27,092 nt of DNA from DATCRE01 sp035493595 (GCA_035493595.1 DATJHZ010000535.1:1-27092), one strand, 5' to 3'. Shown: positions 1 through 8,458, counted from the stretch's first letter. A program made the numbers and translations. The notes: a model not told the origin generated them from the letters alone.

Positions 1-1
1 A

Positions 2-574
2 ATTGAAGTACAGGCACCAGCAGAGAAAATAGAAGACAATTCTTTCACTGTGATGCTTTATGAATTTAAAGACGGCTTGAATTCCTATTTCAAAAGTCTT
101 GGAGAGAAAGCCCCTGTTAAAAATCTGGAAGAGTTGATAGCTTTCAACAAAAAGGATTCTGTCGAGTTACGTTTCTTCAACCAGGAATTGATTGTTATGG
201 CTCAAGCCAAAGATGATTTAAAAAGTAAAGAGTACACAGATGCTCTCTCACAAATGCTAAAGGCTACACGCGAACATGGAATTGATAAGCTGATGAACGA
301 GAATCATCTTGATGCCTTGATTGCTCCAACAGGATCACCTGCGTGGAAAACCGATCACACAAATGGAGATCATTATATTGGTGGCAGTTCTTCTCTAGCT
401 GCAATAGCAGGCTATCCTAGCATAGCAGTACCGATGGGTTTTATTGATGCCCTGCCTGTTGATATTTCATTTTTCGGAAAAGCATGGAGCGAAGGTTTAC
501 TTATTGAAATTGCTTATGCTTATGAACAAGGAACCAAACACAGGCAAGCTCCAAAATATCTGGTGACGGATTGA
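2..574 (+). CDS. Amidase-signature family enzyme, C-terminal part (5' end outside window)
   Basis: The reading frame is open from base 2, so the gene starts left of the window; the first in-frame Met at base 50 is internal. About 190 C-terminal residues remain. They read like the end of amidase-signature hydrolases, the family that includes GatA: a helical stretch, then the motif LDALIAPTGSPAW, then GGSSSLAAIAGYPSIAVPMG, which is the conserved wall of the active-site cleft, and a short final helix EIAYAYEQGTKHRQAP. The Ser-Ser-Lys catalytic triad lies in the missing N-terminal part, so activity cannot be judged. The family cleaves amide bonds. The lack of the GatA end sequence and of gatB/gatC neighbours argues for a stand-alone amidase rather than the tRNA amidotransferase subunit. 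The family call is firm; the substrate is unknown. Confidence 0.88.
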   Translation: MEVQAPAEKIEDNSFTVMLYEFKDGLNSYFKSLGEKAPVKNLEELIAFNKKDSVELRFFNQELIVMAQAKDDLKSKEYTDALSQMLKATREHGIDKLMNENHLDALIAPTGSPAWKTDHTNGDHYIGGSSSLAAIAGYPSIAVPMGFIDALPVDISFFGKAWSEGLLIEIAYAYEQGTKHRQAPKYLVTD

Positions 575-834
575 CTATTCTCGATTATGCTTATTTAAAA
601 CTTACTTGCAAAAGAGGGTTTATACTCCTAAAACATCAAATCCAATTTATTCTTGCAAAGAAATAAAGTATAATTTTCCCCAATCTCATACTTTAATTAC
701 GACTCATGTAGAAAAAATAGGAAGTTTGTTTTTACTTTGCGGAAGTTGAAAAATTACCTCAAAACAACCATAAGTACCTTGTTGTTGACAATGGGGATTC
801 TTAAATAAAAACAATCAATACTTAGAGACGAAAA

Positions 835-1473
835 ATGAAAAATACATTCAAGAAAATTTTAGAACCTTTTGTTCCTCAAGTTTTATTAAATACCTGGAGA
901 AAGCGACAGGATAAAAAGAATTTTGAAGAATGGAAAAAAAATGGCTGTCCAATCCCTACTCCTCACTTAGTAAAACAAAATACAATTGACGAGTATCGAA
1001 AAAAATATGCTTGTGCCACTTTAGTGGAGACAGGAACATATATGGGTGATATGGTCGAGGCTCAAAAGAAAAGATTTAAAAAGATTGTTTCCATTGAGTT
1101 AGGAGTTGATCTGTTTGTAAAAGCAAAAAAAAGGTTCAGCAACGACCAGAATGTTACTATTGTTCAGGGAGACAGTGGAAAAGTGCTTCCTGTAATATTA
1201 AAAGATATTGATGAACCGGCATTATTTTGGTTGGATGGACATTATTCTGAAGGGGTAACAGCAAAAGGAGATAAAGAATGTCCAATATTCGAAGAGTTGG
1301 ATGCAATATTTAGTAGTAAAAGATTGAATCATATTTTATTAATTGATGATGCACGGTGTTATACTGGCAGCGGCGATTATCCTACGATTGATAAATTGAC
1401 TGAATTTATCAAGAATAAAAATGATAAATATCAAGTTGAAGTAAAGCATGATATAATACGATATGCGATTTGA
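835..1473 (+). CDS. Class I SAM-dependent methyltransferase-like protein
   Basis: This 212-aa protein has no signal peptide. After a basic N-terminal region of about 55 residues it shows a Rossmann-type SAM-binding pattern: motif I LVETGTYMGD (residues 63-72), an acidic residue ending the second strand in SIELG (86-90), QGDSG (111-115), the motif WLDGHYSEG (132-140) and LIDDARCYTG (169-178). The DGHY and IDDA motifs are typical of small methyltransferases found beside glycan or surface-polysaccharide genes, so a sugar or small-molecule substrate is possible, but nothing proves it. The start at 835 follows an A-rich leader without a clear Shine-Dalgarno, usual in Bacteroidota. The gene stands alone, with 260 bp before it and 230 bp after it. 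The 260-bp upstream gap contains no motif that I can defend. Confidence 0.75.
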   Translation: MKNTFKKILEPFVPQVLLNTWRKRQDKKNFEEWKKNGCPIPTPHLVKQNTIDEYRKKYACATLVETGTYMGDMVEAQKKRFKKIVSIELGVDLFVKAKKRFSNDQNVTIVQGDSGKVLPVILKDIDEPALFWLDGHYSEGVTAKGDKECPIFEELDAIFSSKRLNHILLIDDARCYTGSGDYPTIDKLTEFIKNKNDKYQVEVKHDIIRYAI

Positions 1474-1703
1474 GCTGCACACCTGCCCCTTACTACAAAT
1501 TAGAGCAAGTAACAGGTTTCTACATCTGTAGTTTCTTGATACTTTATTTATAATTACAACGCAGGTTAAAGACTTGCATCAACAGAATGACAAGTTACCG
1601 TAGGAGCGGCTTAGTACGAAAGGTGCCGTTTTAGCCAAGTTTCCGGCTCTCAAGTAGAGTTCCTGTTTCGTATAAATTTTATTATTGTAGCAAAATTTTT
1701 TAA

Positions 1704-2774
1704 ATGAAAATTGCCCACCTCCTAAATAAGGAAAATAATAATCTGGATCTGCTAAGAATCATACTTTCAAGCTTGGTAATCGTCGGGCATTCGCCTATAA
1801 TTAATGGTTCAAGTGAATCGTGGATCGACCCGATAAGCAAGTTTTTCCCCTTCACTTATTCCGGTGCTTTGGCTGTGAAACTTTTCTTCTTTATAAGCGG
1901 ACTTCTGGTAACAAATAGTCTGTTAGTGAACAAAAGCATCTCACATTTTATCATATCACGGTCTTTTCGCCTTGTGCCAGCACTATTCATCGTACTTGTT
2001 ATTACTGTATTTGTTTTTGGCACTGCTATGACAAACCTCCCTCTGAAAGAATACTTCGCAAGCCTAGATAATTTTCATTACATCACGAGAAATATCTTGT
2101 TTCACCCAGACTATTACCTTCCTGGGCTTTTTGAAGACAACCGTTTGCCTAAATCCGTTAACGGATCGCTCTGGACGTTAAACCAGGAAGTTGGTTGTTA
2201 TATGGGACTGCTTGGTGCGTTCCTGATATTCGGTGCTACTGGCAGGAAGTATTTAAATATTGTAATCGCAATCATCGTCATTGATACTCTATTACCAACT
2301 AGAATAATCTTTGGATGGATGGGCAACAATCCGGAAGTTTACCTGCTGCCCTTCTCCTTCGCTATGGGAGCTTTCTTTGCCGTTAATGCAGAAACTTTAG
2401 TAGTAAATCTAAAAATGGTATTGGGATTATTTTTACTGTATTACCTTTTCAACACTTCTCCATTGGCTGAAGTCATCCTTATAATTACTTCTTCTATTAC
2501 TGCGATCTACCTAGTATCAACGAAATTCCTATTGAGATTTAAACCAAAATATGATGTCTCTTACGGCTTATACCTATGGGGCTTTTTAATTCAGCAAACA
2601 ATTTATCACCTGTTCGGACAGATATATACAGGACTTCACTGTGCGCTGGCAATTGTCATTTCTGCCCTATTAGGACTAGTCACTTATATTCTTGTTGAAA
2701 AACCTTGCATAAGGTTTGGCCGGTCACTTATTAAAAATTTCTCTGATCGGTTTCAGCCAAAAGCGACAACTTAA
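1704..2774 (+). CDS. Acyltransferase 3 family membrane protein (OafA/YrhL type)
   Basis: This 356-aa integral membrane protein has about ten hydrophobic segments across its length, the usual size for family 3 acyltransferases. Family marks are visible: the first membrane segment carries DLLRIILSSLVIVGHSP with the conserved His (residue 29), followed by an Arg-containing FRLVPALF motif (88-95) and GSLWTLNQEVGCY (154-166), where the SLWTL/E pattern is characteristic. The C-terminus ends with the typical YILVEKPCIRFG. Such enzymes move acyl groups, often acetyl, from the cytoplasm onto envelope sugars such as O-antigen, peptidoglycan or exopolysaccharide. The upstream methyltransferase-like gene would suit a glycan-decoration role, but the 230-bp gap makes co-transcription uncertain. 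The acceptor is unknown. Confidence 0.9.
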   Translation: MKIAHLLNKENNNLDLLRIILSSLVIVGHSPIINGSSESWIDPISKFFPFTYSGALAVKLFFFISGLLVTNSLLVNKSISHFIISRSFRLVPALFIVLVITVFVFGTAMTNLPLKEYFASLDNFHYITRNILFHPDYYLPGLFEDNRLPKSVNGSLWTLNQEVGCYMGLLGAFLIFGATGRKYLNIVIAIIVIDTLLPTRIIFGWMGNNPEVYLLPFSFAMGAFFAVNAETLVVNLKMVLGLFLLYYLFNTSPLAEVILIITSSITAIYLVSTKFLLRFKPKYDVSYGLYLWGFLIQQTIYHLFGQIYTGLHCALAIVISALLGLVTYILVEKPCIRFGRSLIKNFSDRFQPKATT

Positions 2775-2814
2775 ATTCTTCTAACAAGCTATTCAATATT
2801 TGTGATCATAAATT

Positions 2815-2840
2815 ATTGTTGGAGAAGAGTTCTCAACAAT
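2815..2840. terminator. Hairpin between convergent genes, candidate bidirectional terminator
   Basis: An inverted repeat ATTGTTG(G)AGAA / TTCTCAACAAT gives an 11-bp stem with a single bulged G and a 3-nt GAG loop. It lies between the end of the acyltransferase gene (2774, +) and the end of the OmpH-like gene (2966, -), where a shared terminator would be expected. No long T tract follows on either strand, so it may be a structural 3' end rather than a classical intrinsic terminator. Confidence 0.4.
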
Positions 2841-2965
2841 GAATGGCAGAGGATCTATGGTAGGATTAACCCATTCCCAACTGGAGAATCGACTAGTTAG
2901 ATTGAGCTATTTTTGATTCATTGATTTCTGCGAGATATGCATACCCCTATTTTTTAGACAGACTA

Positions 2966-3436
2966 CTATTTGTATTTGGCATTCAAATAGTCAACCATCT
3001 CTTGGGTGATGTCATGAGCATCTCCTGCATACATCAGACTACCATTACCAGAGGCACCAAAAATATAGTCATAACCTTTTTCTTTTCCGTAGACCAAAAC
3101 TTCTCCATTTATATACTTCCAGATATCGCCTGTATATTGTTCTGATAGTTGTTGCCGTGTTGCTTCAGTTTGTTCCAGTTTTTCCTGTAAAATGAGTTTT
3201 GCATTCATATTGCCCATCTCAATCTGATGCGTAAGTGAATCAAGCATCGCTTTGTCTTTCTGAATAACGGCTTCCAGTTTTTTTTGTAAGTCAGCCTTAC
3301 CTTTGAATTGTTCAAAAACTTTTTGATTATAGAAAAAAGCTGTTTTCTGGGGACGTAAAAAAATAGTGACATATGCGACCAGGCCAATCAGGACAATCAC
3401 ATTCAGACCGATGATAATGTAAACAGGCAGCTTCAT
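2966..3436 (-). CDS. OmpH/Skp-like periplasmic protein with N-terminal membrane anchor
   Basis: The protein has 156 residues. Residues 5-27 form a hydrophobic segment without a clear cleavage site, so it is probably anchored in the inner membrane with the rest in the periplasm. Residues 38-105 are a charged heptad-like coiled coil (VFEQFKGKADLQKKLEAVIQ onward), followed by a small C-terminal part with GEVLVYGKEKGYDYIFGASG and an ending QEMVDYLNAKYK. This arrangement matches the OmpH/Skp family, whose members hold unfolded outer-membrane proteins as trimers with long coiled-coil arms; the YGKEKGYDYIF part is a good family mark. It is the last gene of a packed minus-strand group (11-nt gap to the preceding gene). 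Its neighbours encode a secreted protein and a probable outer-membrane barrel, so a dedicated chaperone role is plausible but inferred. Confidence 0.72.
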   Translation of the reverse strand: MKLPVYIIIGLNVIVLIGLVAYVTIFLRPQKTAFFYNQKVFEQFKGKADLQKKLEAVIQKDKAMLDSLTHQIEMGNMNAKLILQEKLEQTEATRQQLSEQYTGDIWKYINGEVLVYGKEKGYDYIFGASGNGSLMYAGDAHDITQEMVDYLNAKYK

Positions 3437-3447
3437 TGTTTTGAATT

Positions 3448-4221
3448 TTAACGATACTTGTTGATAATTTCAGGAAATTTATCCAATGGTTGTACAACTA
3501 AAGTGTTTTTACCCCTCTTCTTCACGTCACATTGCATATAGATCATTTTTCGGCTAGTGGCGCCGCAAGCATCAGTAACATCTAACACAACATAATATGC
3601 AGGGTCTTTGTCAACTTCAACAACGGAAGATTGCCCAGCAGTCTTTACCTCTTCCTCTTTGGGTTGGTAAAGGAAATCAGTTTGAGATTCATTCATAATG
3701 TACCAGTGTAGAGTATAAGGTGGTCTACCTTCAGACACAACTCCATAAAACTGCACCAGACTCTGATCTCCAGTTTTGCAGGTTAAGTAAAGTGGATTAG
3801 CAACGATGTTAACTGTAACCGGAACAAAGTTCTTTGTTACGGGCTTTACATACCATTCGTACTTCTTGCCATTCTCGTCCGTTAATAAACAACTATAAGT
3901 TTGTGTTTCGTCAATTGAAAGTGTTGTCAAATCCACGCTGAAATGATTCAATCCAAATTCTTTTTCCAGGCTGAAAAAGCCAAGTAATTCTTTCTTCCAG
4001 TTAAAAAATTGAAGTGCCACAGTTTTTGAATATCCAATCTGATCCTGGTATTGCAAACTTAATATCCCGTTTCTCATCTCATAGACTTTGAGCTGATCGG
4101 CAGTGTTAACATCAATATAGTATGGCACCTTGGCAGTCATTTCAAATGGCAATTGCGCAGATGCAATACCAGAAAAAAAGATTGAGATTACCAGAACAAC
4201 GAAGATTCTTTTACTTGTCAT
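3448..4221 (-). CDS. Secreted hypothetical protein with Ig/PKD-like segment
   Basis: The 257-aa protein begins with a clear Sec signal peptide (basic MTSKR, hydrophobic core, SGIASA then Q at residue 23). The mature part is beta-rich. Residues roughly 45-120 hold phrases such as VALQFFNWKKELLGFFSLEKEF and a SIDETQTYSCLLTDENGKKYEW strand pair; around residues 135-230 LYLTCKTGDQSLVQFYGVVS, GRPPYTLHWYI and YYVVLDVTDACGATS resemble a PKD/Ig-like domain, in which a GxPPYxxxW strand precedes a VxVTDxCGxT strand. No catalytic motif or surface-anchor tag was seen. It sits 3 nt after the 508-aa barrel gene and 11 nt before the OmpH-like gene, so all three are probably made together. Function is not recognised. 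Confidence 0.7.
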   Translation of the reverse strand: MTSKRIFVVLVISIFFSGIASAQLPFEMTAKVPYYIDVNTADQLKVYEMRNGILSLQYQDQIGYSKTVALQFFNWKKELLGFFSLEKEFGLNHFSVDLTTLSIDETQTYSCLLTDENGKKYEWYVKPVTKNFVPVTVNIVANPLYLTCKTGDQSLVQFYGVVSEGRPPYTLHWYIMNESQTDFLYQPKEEEVKTAGQSSVVEVDKDPAYYVVLDVTDACGATSRKMIYMQCDVKKRGKNTLVVQPLDKFPEIINKYR

Positions 4222-4224
4222 ATT

Positions 4225-5751
4225 TTAATGTTTTGAATTCTTATATGAACTTAATCCAATGCGGAATACCCAAGGTGATAAATGACCGCCTGCATACTGA
4301 TTATTATTGACCCTATAGAGCATGGCAACCTGAATAAACAGACTGCTGCTGATTGGAAGCTGATAACCCACACCAGCTAATAAACTGTGTTGCGTTTTGT
4401 TGATTGATTCTGATGTTACTCGAGCAGGATTTGTCAAATCTTCAAATTGCACAGAAGCTCTTTGGTGATAGAACTCTGCCTTTGTAAACAGACGGTAACC
4501 CAGGAGTGCATTCCATTTATTGTTTGTCTCGATAACTTTGATATTAGGACCCAAACCCACTGACAGGCTTGGTGTAATATGATAGCCTAACGATGGAGCC
4601 AGCTGAAACGTGTTGCTTTCGTTCTGTTTAAGATAAGATACAACACCATCGATAAATGCTCTATCCCAAAAACGAGCATATTTCTCGGCAACGACAGACT
4701 TTACTTTTTCTGAAGTTTCCTCTTCCTTCAATTTCAATTTCTGACGATCCAGATTCGCTTTGCGCAAGCTATCCAACCATGGATATTTACCTTCCGGAAT
4801 CTGATATCCATGTATCGGTGGAAGTTCTGACAAAACATTTCCTGGTAATTTCATCGAGCCAAGATCTGGCAGGTTGTTCTTCAAATCACCCATGCCTGGC
4901 AAATCAGGCATCGTCTTTGGAATGTCATTACCCGCCGCATTCGACACAAGCTTTCCAAGCGAGGCTTTATCATCCTGTATTGGCAGGTTTGGCTCTTGAA
5001 CATTCAGAGCTTTGAGCATGTCACCCTTTGACACCTCGTTGTATTTTGAGGCTAGGGTCATCAGTGTATCAAAGTGCGACATTCCCAATGAATCATAGAT
5101 GCGTTTGATGATTTTATCTGAATACACTCGTTTGACGATGGGACCTTGCGGGTGAATAAGTAGTGATTCACCAACGCCCACAACCTGACTGATACTGTCA
5201 ACCCGATGCTGCATTTCACTCACACCACTTGAGTTCAAACCACTGGCAACCCTACCTCGCAGTGCATCGACATTGGTTAAATCTTTCACATCAGCATCTT
5301 TTTTCAATTCAGCCAGTTGATCTTTTGACTGGTCGATTGATCTGGGGGAGCGCTCTCCATTCTTCAATTTACTTAGCTCATCGGTATTCACGCCTTGCGG
5401 GAGCTTTTCCGGTAGTTTCAGTTTTCCATCCTGGTATGATACAGAAACATCATCTGGTTTTGGTGCAGATTTCTTTAGCTGTTCACGTGCTCCTCCATTG
5501 CTAATCTTTACTAAGGAGTCTGGTACAATTGCCTTGGTCGATTTTATTTTTTGTTTAGTTTGACTCGCTATGTTCTTGGTTTTGGTTGTTACCTTATGAA
5601 CATGGGTCTTGGATGCTTTGCCTTTAGAATTAATTTCATCTGAAATGCTCTTCACACGCGATGAGTCCTGCGTTTGTATTTGGGCGTAGCTCTTCAGGCT
5701 GCCCAGTGACAACAGCAAGAGGATCAAGACATGGAATATTGACTTCTGCAT
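4225..5751 (-). CDS. Exported protein with probable outer-membrane beta-barrel C-terminus
   Basis: The 508-aa protein starts with a signal peptide (MQKSIFHVLILLLLSLGS to SYAQ, cleavage near residue 23). Residues about 25-110 are Lys/Ser/Thr-rich and low in complexity, likely a flexible linker or periplasmic tether. The middle (about 110-350) is polar, with the phrase LSELPPIHGYQIPEGKYPW and a charged helix ending EKVKSVVAEKYARFWDRAFI. The last 130 residues alternate polar and hydrophobic residues in strands: LGYHITPSLSVGLGPNIKV, WNALLGYRLFTKAEFYHQRA, SLLAGVGYQLPISSSLFIQ and WVFRIGLSSY, which looks like a small outer-membrane barrel. The gene lies 7 nt after the 413-aa head-repeat gene and 3 nt before the 257-aa gene. 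The barrel is an inference from strand pattern; no enzyme motif is present and the family was not recognised. Confidence 0.65.
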   Translation of the reverse strand: MQKSIFHVLILLLLSLGSLKSYAQIQTQDSSRVKSISDEINSKGKASKTHVHKVTTKTKNIASQTKQKIKSTKAIVPDSLVKISNGGAREQLKKSAPKPDDVSVSYQDGKLKLPEKLPQGVNTDELSKLKNGERSPRSIDQSKDQLAELKKDADVKDLTNVDALRGRVASGLNSSGVSEMQHRVDSISQVVGVGESLLIHPQGPIVKRVYSDKIIKRIYDSLGMSHFDTLMTLASKYNEVSKGDMLKALNVQEPNLPIQDDKASLGKLVSNAAGNDIPKTMPDLPGMGDLKNNLPDLGSMKLPGNVLSELPPIHGYQIPEGKYPWLDSLRKANLDRQKLKLKEEETSEKVKSVVAEKYARFWDRAFIDGVVSYLKQNESNTFQLAPSLGYHITPSLSVGLGPNIKVIETNNKWNALLGYRLFTKAEFYHQRASVQFEDLTNPARVTSESINKTQHSLLAGVGYQLPISSSLFIQVAMLYRVNNNQYAGGHLSPWVFRIGLSSYKNSKH

Positions 5752-5758
5752 TACGCTA

Positions 5759-7000
5759 TTATTTTTTCTCTAAGTCCGCCAGTTTCTTTTCCAGGGCAGT
5801 CATCTTCTTTTGTTGTTCAATAGCATACAAGGTTAGCTCTTCAACTTTAAGTAAGAGTGTTGATATCATCTGGTTGGTACTATAACCTTTTTCTTCAACT
5901 TCTTTGGTTGACGGTACGCCTTGGAGATGGTGATTTTTTGTTATATACATTTGTACCTCCTCCAGTGTTGGAAGTTTATAGTCATCATCAAAAGCATAAT
6001 CAGACCACGTGCTGCTGGTGCCTTCTATCTGAAGGTCTTTTGCTCCGATCCTGCCGTTGACAGCTAGCAAGTAACTGTTTGGATTGGTGGTGAATTTTGT
6101 ACCAATAGCAATGTGACCTTGTACAACCAGATCATTTGCCGCGGGTGTTGGATACGTATTATCGGCAACGAGCATACCACCTGCTTTTATATTTACGCCA
6201 GACAGAGTACCGGTAGATGAAATAGTTGTACCTGTGATGGTTGTTCCATTTACGTTTGTCCCATTTATAGTTGTGCCTGTCACCGTTGTTCCATTAATGG
6301 TTGCTCCTGAGACTGTACCAACGGCAGTTACATTTCCGGATGAATACACCGCTCCGCCAATCGAAAGTGTATTCGTGCCATTTGGCGCTATGTTGATACC
6401 AACTTGGTTGGCAGAAAAATCACCATAAATTAAAGGTGTTGGGGTGCTTGTATTGGCAATGTAAAGTTTGTTGGAACCTGATTCGTTATAACCCGCATTA
6501 AATCCGATAAACACATTAGAAGAGCCTGTAACTAACGTACTGGCACCAGCACCAGAGCCCAAAAAAGTATTCTTTGCCCCAGAAACATTATTCGCTGCAG
6601 CTTCCTCACCTATATACACATTGTTATAACCTGTAGTGTTGGCATATGCACAACCCCTTCCTATAAAGATATTATTATTTCCATTTGTATTGTTCCATCC
6701 AGCATCTGAGCCTAAAAAAACATTGTACCAACCAGTAGTTGAATATCTCCCCGTTCCAAAACCAACATAGGTATTTTTATAGCCTGTATTATTTATTATA
6801 CCAGCATAGGCACCAAGAAAAGTGTTTGATGTACCTGTTACTGCGTGCCCGGCAGAATAACCAACTGAAGTATTAAAATTATTAATAGCCGCACCATTAC
6901 CTGCACTAAGGCCATAGAATGTTTCTGTATTGCTTTGCTGTGCATGGCCTGTTATAAAGAGACCGTGCAACAGGATTGATATGTATATAATTTTCTTCAT
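5759..7000 (-). CDS. Head-repeat / tail-fibre-like secreted protein (copy 1 of a tandem pair)
   Basis: The 413-aa protein carries a signal peptide (residues 1-20, ending GHAQ). Residues about 30-185 are a run of roughly 24-residue repeats of the type NTTGYNNVYIGEEAAANN, the YadA-head-like motif that builds trimeric left-handed beta-rolls in adhesins. A linker with SGSNKLYIANTSTPTPLIYG follows. Then comes a five-residue repeat run TVTGTTINGTNVNGTTITGT (about 235-262), a likely beta-helical stalk. The C-terminus contains LLAVNGRIGAKDLQIEGTS, YKLPTLEEVQMYI and HHLQGVPSTKEVEEKGYS, then a trimer-like coiled coil (LLLKVEELTLYAIEQQKKM). This ending is common in Bacteroidota proteins labelled tail-fibre or S74-like. 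It is probably a trimeric surface or extracellular fibre; what it binds is unknown. It is a near copy of the next gene upstream. Confidence 0.78.
   Translation of the reverse strand: MKKIIYISILLHGLFITGHAQQSNTETFYGLSAGNGAAINNFNTSVGYSAGHAVTGTSNTFLGAYAGIINNTGYKNTYVGFGTGRYSTTGWYNVFLGSDAGWNNTNGNNNIFIGRGCAYANTTGYNNVYIGEEAAANNVSGAKNTFLGSGAGASTLVTGSSNVFIGFNAGYNESGSNKLYIANTSTPTPLIYGDFSANQVGINIAPNGTNTLSIGGAVYSSGNVTAVGTVSGATINGTTVTGTTINGTNVNGTTITGTTISSTGTLSGVNIKAGGMLVADNTYPTPAANDLVVQGHIAIGTKFTTNPNSYLLAVNGRIGAKDLQIEGTSSTWSDYAFDDDYKLPTLEEVQMYITKNHHLQGVPSTKEVEEKGYSTNQMISTLLLKVEELTLYAIEQQKKMTALEKKLADLEKK
5811..6640. repeat. Long direct repeat, copy 1 (duplicated stalk/tail coding region)
   Basis: This segment encodes the last head repeat, stalk and C-terminal domain of the 413-aa protein. 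It matches 7174-8008 closely at the DNA level, including long blocks around the NPNSYLLAVNGRIGAKDLQ coding region and the shared linker. Limits are approximate because they were set by eye. Confidence 0.75.
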
Positions 7001-7121
7001 AAACTGATCGATTAGAGATTTACTTTTTTATTTTTTGCATAAAGTCTCGCACTGACACTAAGCTATTTTCATAATTCGAATTTACCGTCACACTTAGCAA
7101 ATAGAATATTATGCATTTTAT

Positions 7122-8399
7122 TTATCTTCCTTTATTGTGTTTCTTATCCTTCTTCAACGCTTCAATCTCCTTTTGCTGTTCGATAACATACAAGGTAAGT
7201 TCTTCAACTTTAAGCAAGAGTGTAGAAATCATCTGGTTGGTGCTATAACCCTTTTCTTCAACTTCTTTGGTTGATGGCACACCTTGGAGATGGTGATTTT
7301 TTGTAATGTATAATTGTACCTCTTCTAAGGTTGGAAGTTTATAGTTATCATCAAAAGCATAGTCGGACCACGTGCTGCTGGTGCCTTCTATCTGAAGGTC
7401 TTTTGCTCCAATCCTGCCGTTGACAGCCAGCAAATAACTGTTTGGATTGGTGGTGAATTTTGTACCTATAGCGATGTGACCTTGTACAACCAGGTCATTT
7501 GCTGCGGGTGTGGGGTACGTATTATCGGCAACCAGCATACCACCTGCTTTTATATTTACGCCAGAAAGAGTGCCGGTAGTTGAAATAGTTGTGCCTGTGA
7601 TGGTTGTTCCATTAATGTTTGTGCCATTGACATTTGTGCCTGTTACAGTTGTTCCATTAATGGCTGCGCCGGAAACTGTACCATCAGAAGTTACGTTTCC
7701 TGATGAATATACCGCTCCACCAATTGAAAGTGTGTTTGTGTTGCTCGGTGCTATTACCATATTGATACCAAGTTGTTTGGTAGAAAAATCACCATAAATT
7801 AAAGGTGTTGGGGTACTTGTATTGGCAATGTAAAGTTTGTTGGAACCCGATTCACTATAACCTGCATTAAATCCGATAAACACGTTAGAAGAACCGCTTG
7901 TCGCTGTAGCACCCGCAGCAGAGCCTAAAAAAGTATTTTTTACTCCTAAAGCATTATTTGCAGCAGCCGACTCACCTATATACACGTTATTGTAACCTGT
8001 AGTATTGACATATCCAGAACTTCTTCCTAAAAAAATATTATTGTATCCAGTTGTATTGGATGTTCCGGAAAAGGTTCCCAAAAAGACATTTTGATATCCT
8101 GTGGTATTATACAAACCGCTATTAACTCCCAGGAATGTGTTGTCACCGCCAGTAGTGGTTGACCAGCCACTTTCATATCCTACAAAAGTATTATTGTTGG
8201 CAGATGTATTTCTTGGACCCGCATTAGAACCAACGAATGTATTAGCGGTTCCTGTAACCACATCTCCTGCTACATATCCTAATGCAGTATTATTCGCACC
8301 TGCACTTCCTGCATTTGTACCCAAATTTGTGTTAGTTTGAGCAACAGTTGATAATACCAGCAGCATTTGAACTGAGAGAAGTAAAATTGTTTTTTTCAT
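7122..8399 (-). CDS. Head-repeat / tail-fibre-like secreted protein (copy 2 of a tandem pair)
   Basis: The 425-aa paralogue of the following gene has the same plan: signal peptide (residues 1-20, ending STVAQ), about seven 24-residue head repeats (for example NTTGYQNVFLGTFSGTSN), the linker YIANTSTPTPLIYGDFS, a TGTNVNGTNINGTTITGT stalk and the conserved end with YKLPTLEEVQLYI and the coiled coil VEELTLYVIEQQKEIEALKK. From roughly residue 175 to 395 the two proteins differ at only a few positions, while the head repeats differ strongly. That points to a recent duplication, or gene conversion of the stalk and tail with diversifying heads. The extreme C-terminus also differs (KKDKKHNKGR here). 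A 122-bp gap separates the copies. The gene begins 84 bp downstream of the immunity array, after a possible terminator hairpin, so it may have its own promoter. Confidence 0.78.
   Translation of the reverse strand: MKKTILLLSVQMLLVLSTVAQTNTNLGTNAGSAGANNTALGYVAGDVVTGTANTFVGSNAGPRNTSANNNTFVGYESGWSTTTGGDNTFLGVNSGLYNTTGYQNVFLGTFSGTSNTTGYNNIFLGRSSGYVNTTGYNNVYIGESAAANNALGVKNTFLGSAAGATATSGSSNVFIGFNAGYSESGSNKLYIANTSTPTPLIYGDFSTKQLGINMVIAPSNTNTLSIGGAVYSSGNVTSDGTVSGAAINGTTVTGTNVNGTNINGTTITGTTISTTGTLSGVNIKAGGMLVADNTYPTPAANDLVVQGHIAIGTKFTTNPNSYLLAVNGRIGAKDLQIEGTSSTWSDYAFDDNYKLPTLEEVQLYITKNHHLQGVPSTKEVEEKGYSTNQMISTLLLKVEELTLYVIEQQKEIEALKKDKKHNKGR
7174..8008. repeat. Long direct repeat, copy 2 (duplicated stalk/tail coding region)
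   Basis: This is the partner of 5811-6640, offset by about 1363 bp in the same orientation. Most differences are third-position changes plus a small indel: this copy encodes an extra pair of residues near INMVIAPSNTNTLS, and its stalk has one five-residue unit placed differently. Repeats of this length could recombine and delete one copy. Limits are approximate. Confidence 0.75.
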
Positions 8400-8429
8400 A
8401 CGTTATTTAATTTTGCGATGCTCAATATC

Positions 8430-8458
8430 AGCTAAAAAATGAATAGTCATTTATAGCT
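8430..8458 (-). terminator. AT-rich hairpin after the immunity array, candidate terminator
   Basis: Reading the minus strand, AGCTA, AAATGA, a 4-nt CTAT loop, TCATTT and TAGCT form a two-part stem of 5 and 6 bp with small internal mismatches. It lies 26 bp beyond the stop codon of the last immunity gene (8484) and before the start of the 425-aa gene (8399), where the toxin operon would end. No U tract follows, so support is moderate. Confidence 0.35.

Noticed and set aside
1609..1625. CTTAGTACGAAAGG, resembling the sarcin-ricin loop of 23S rRNA
   Set aside because: Only about a dozen bases are similar, the flanks do not match 23S rRNA and there is no rRNA gene nearby.
6220..6330. Short tandem repeats of about 15 bp, CRISPR-like at first sight (also 7580-7690)
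   Set aside because: They are in frame and encode the TGTTINGTNVNGTT stalk of the fibre proteins; the units are adjacent without unique spacers.
5759..8399. Prophage tail module because of tail-fibre-like proteins
   Set aside because: Both proteins have Sec signal peptides and there are no capsid, terminase, baseplate or lysis genes around them.
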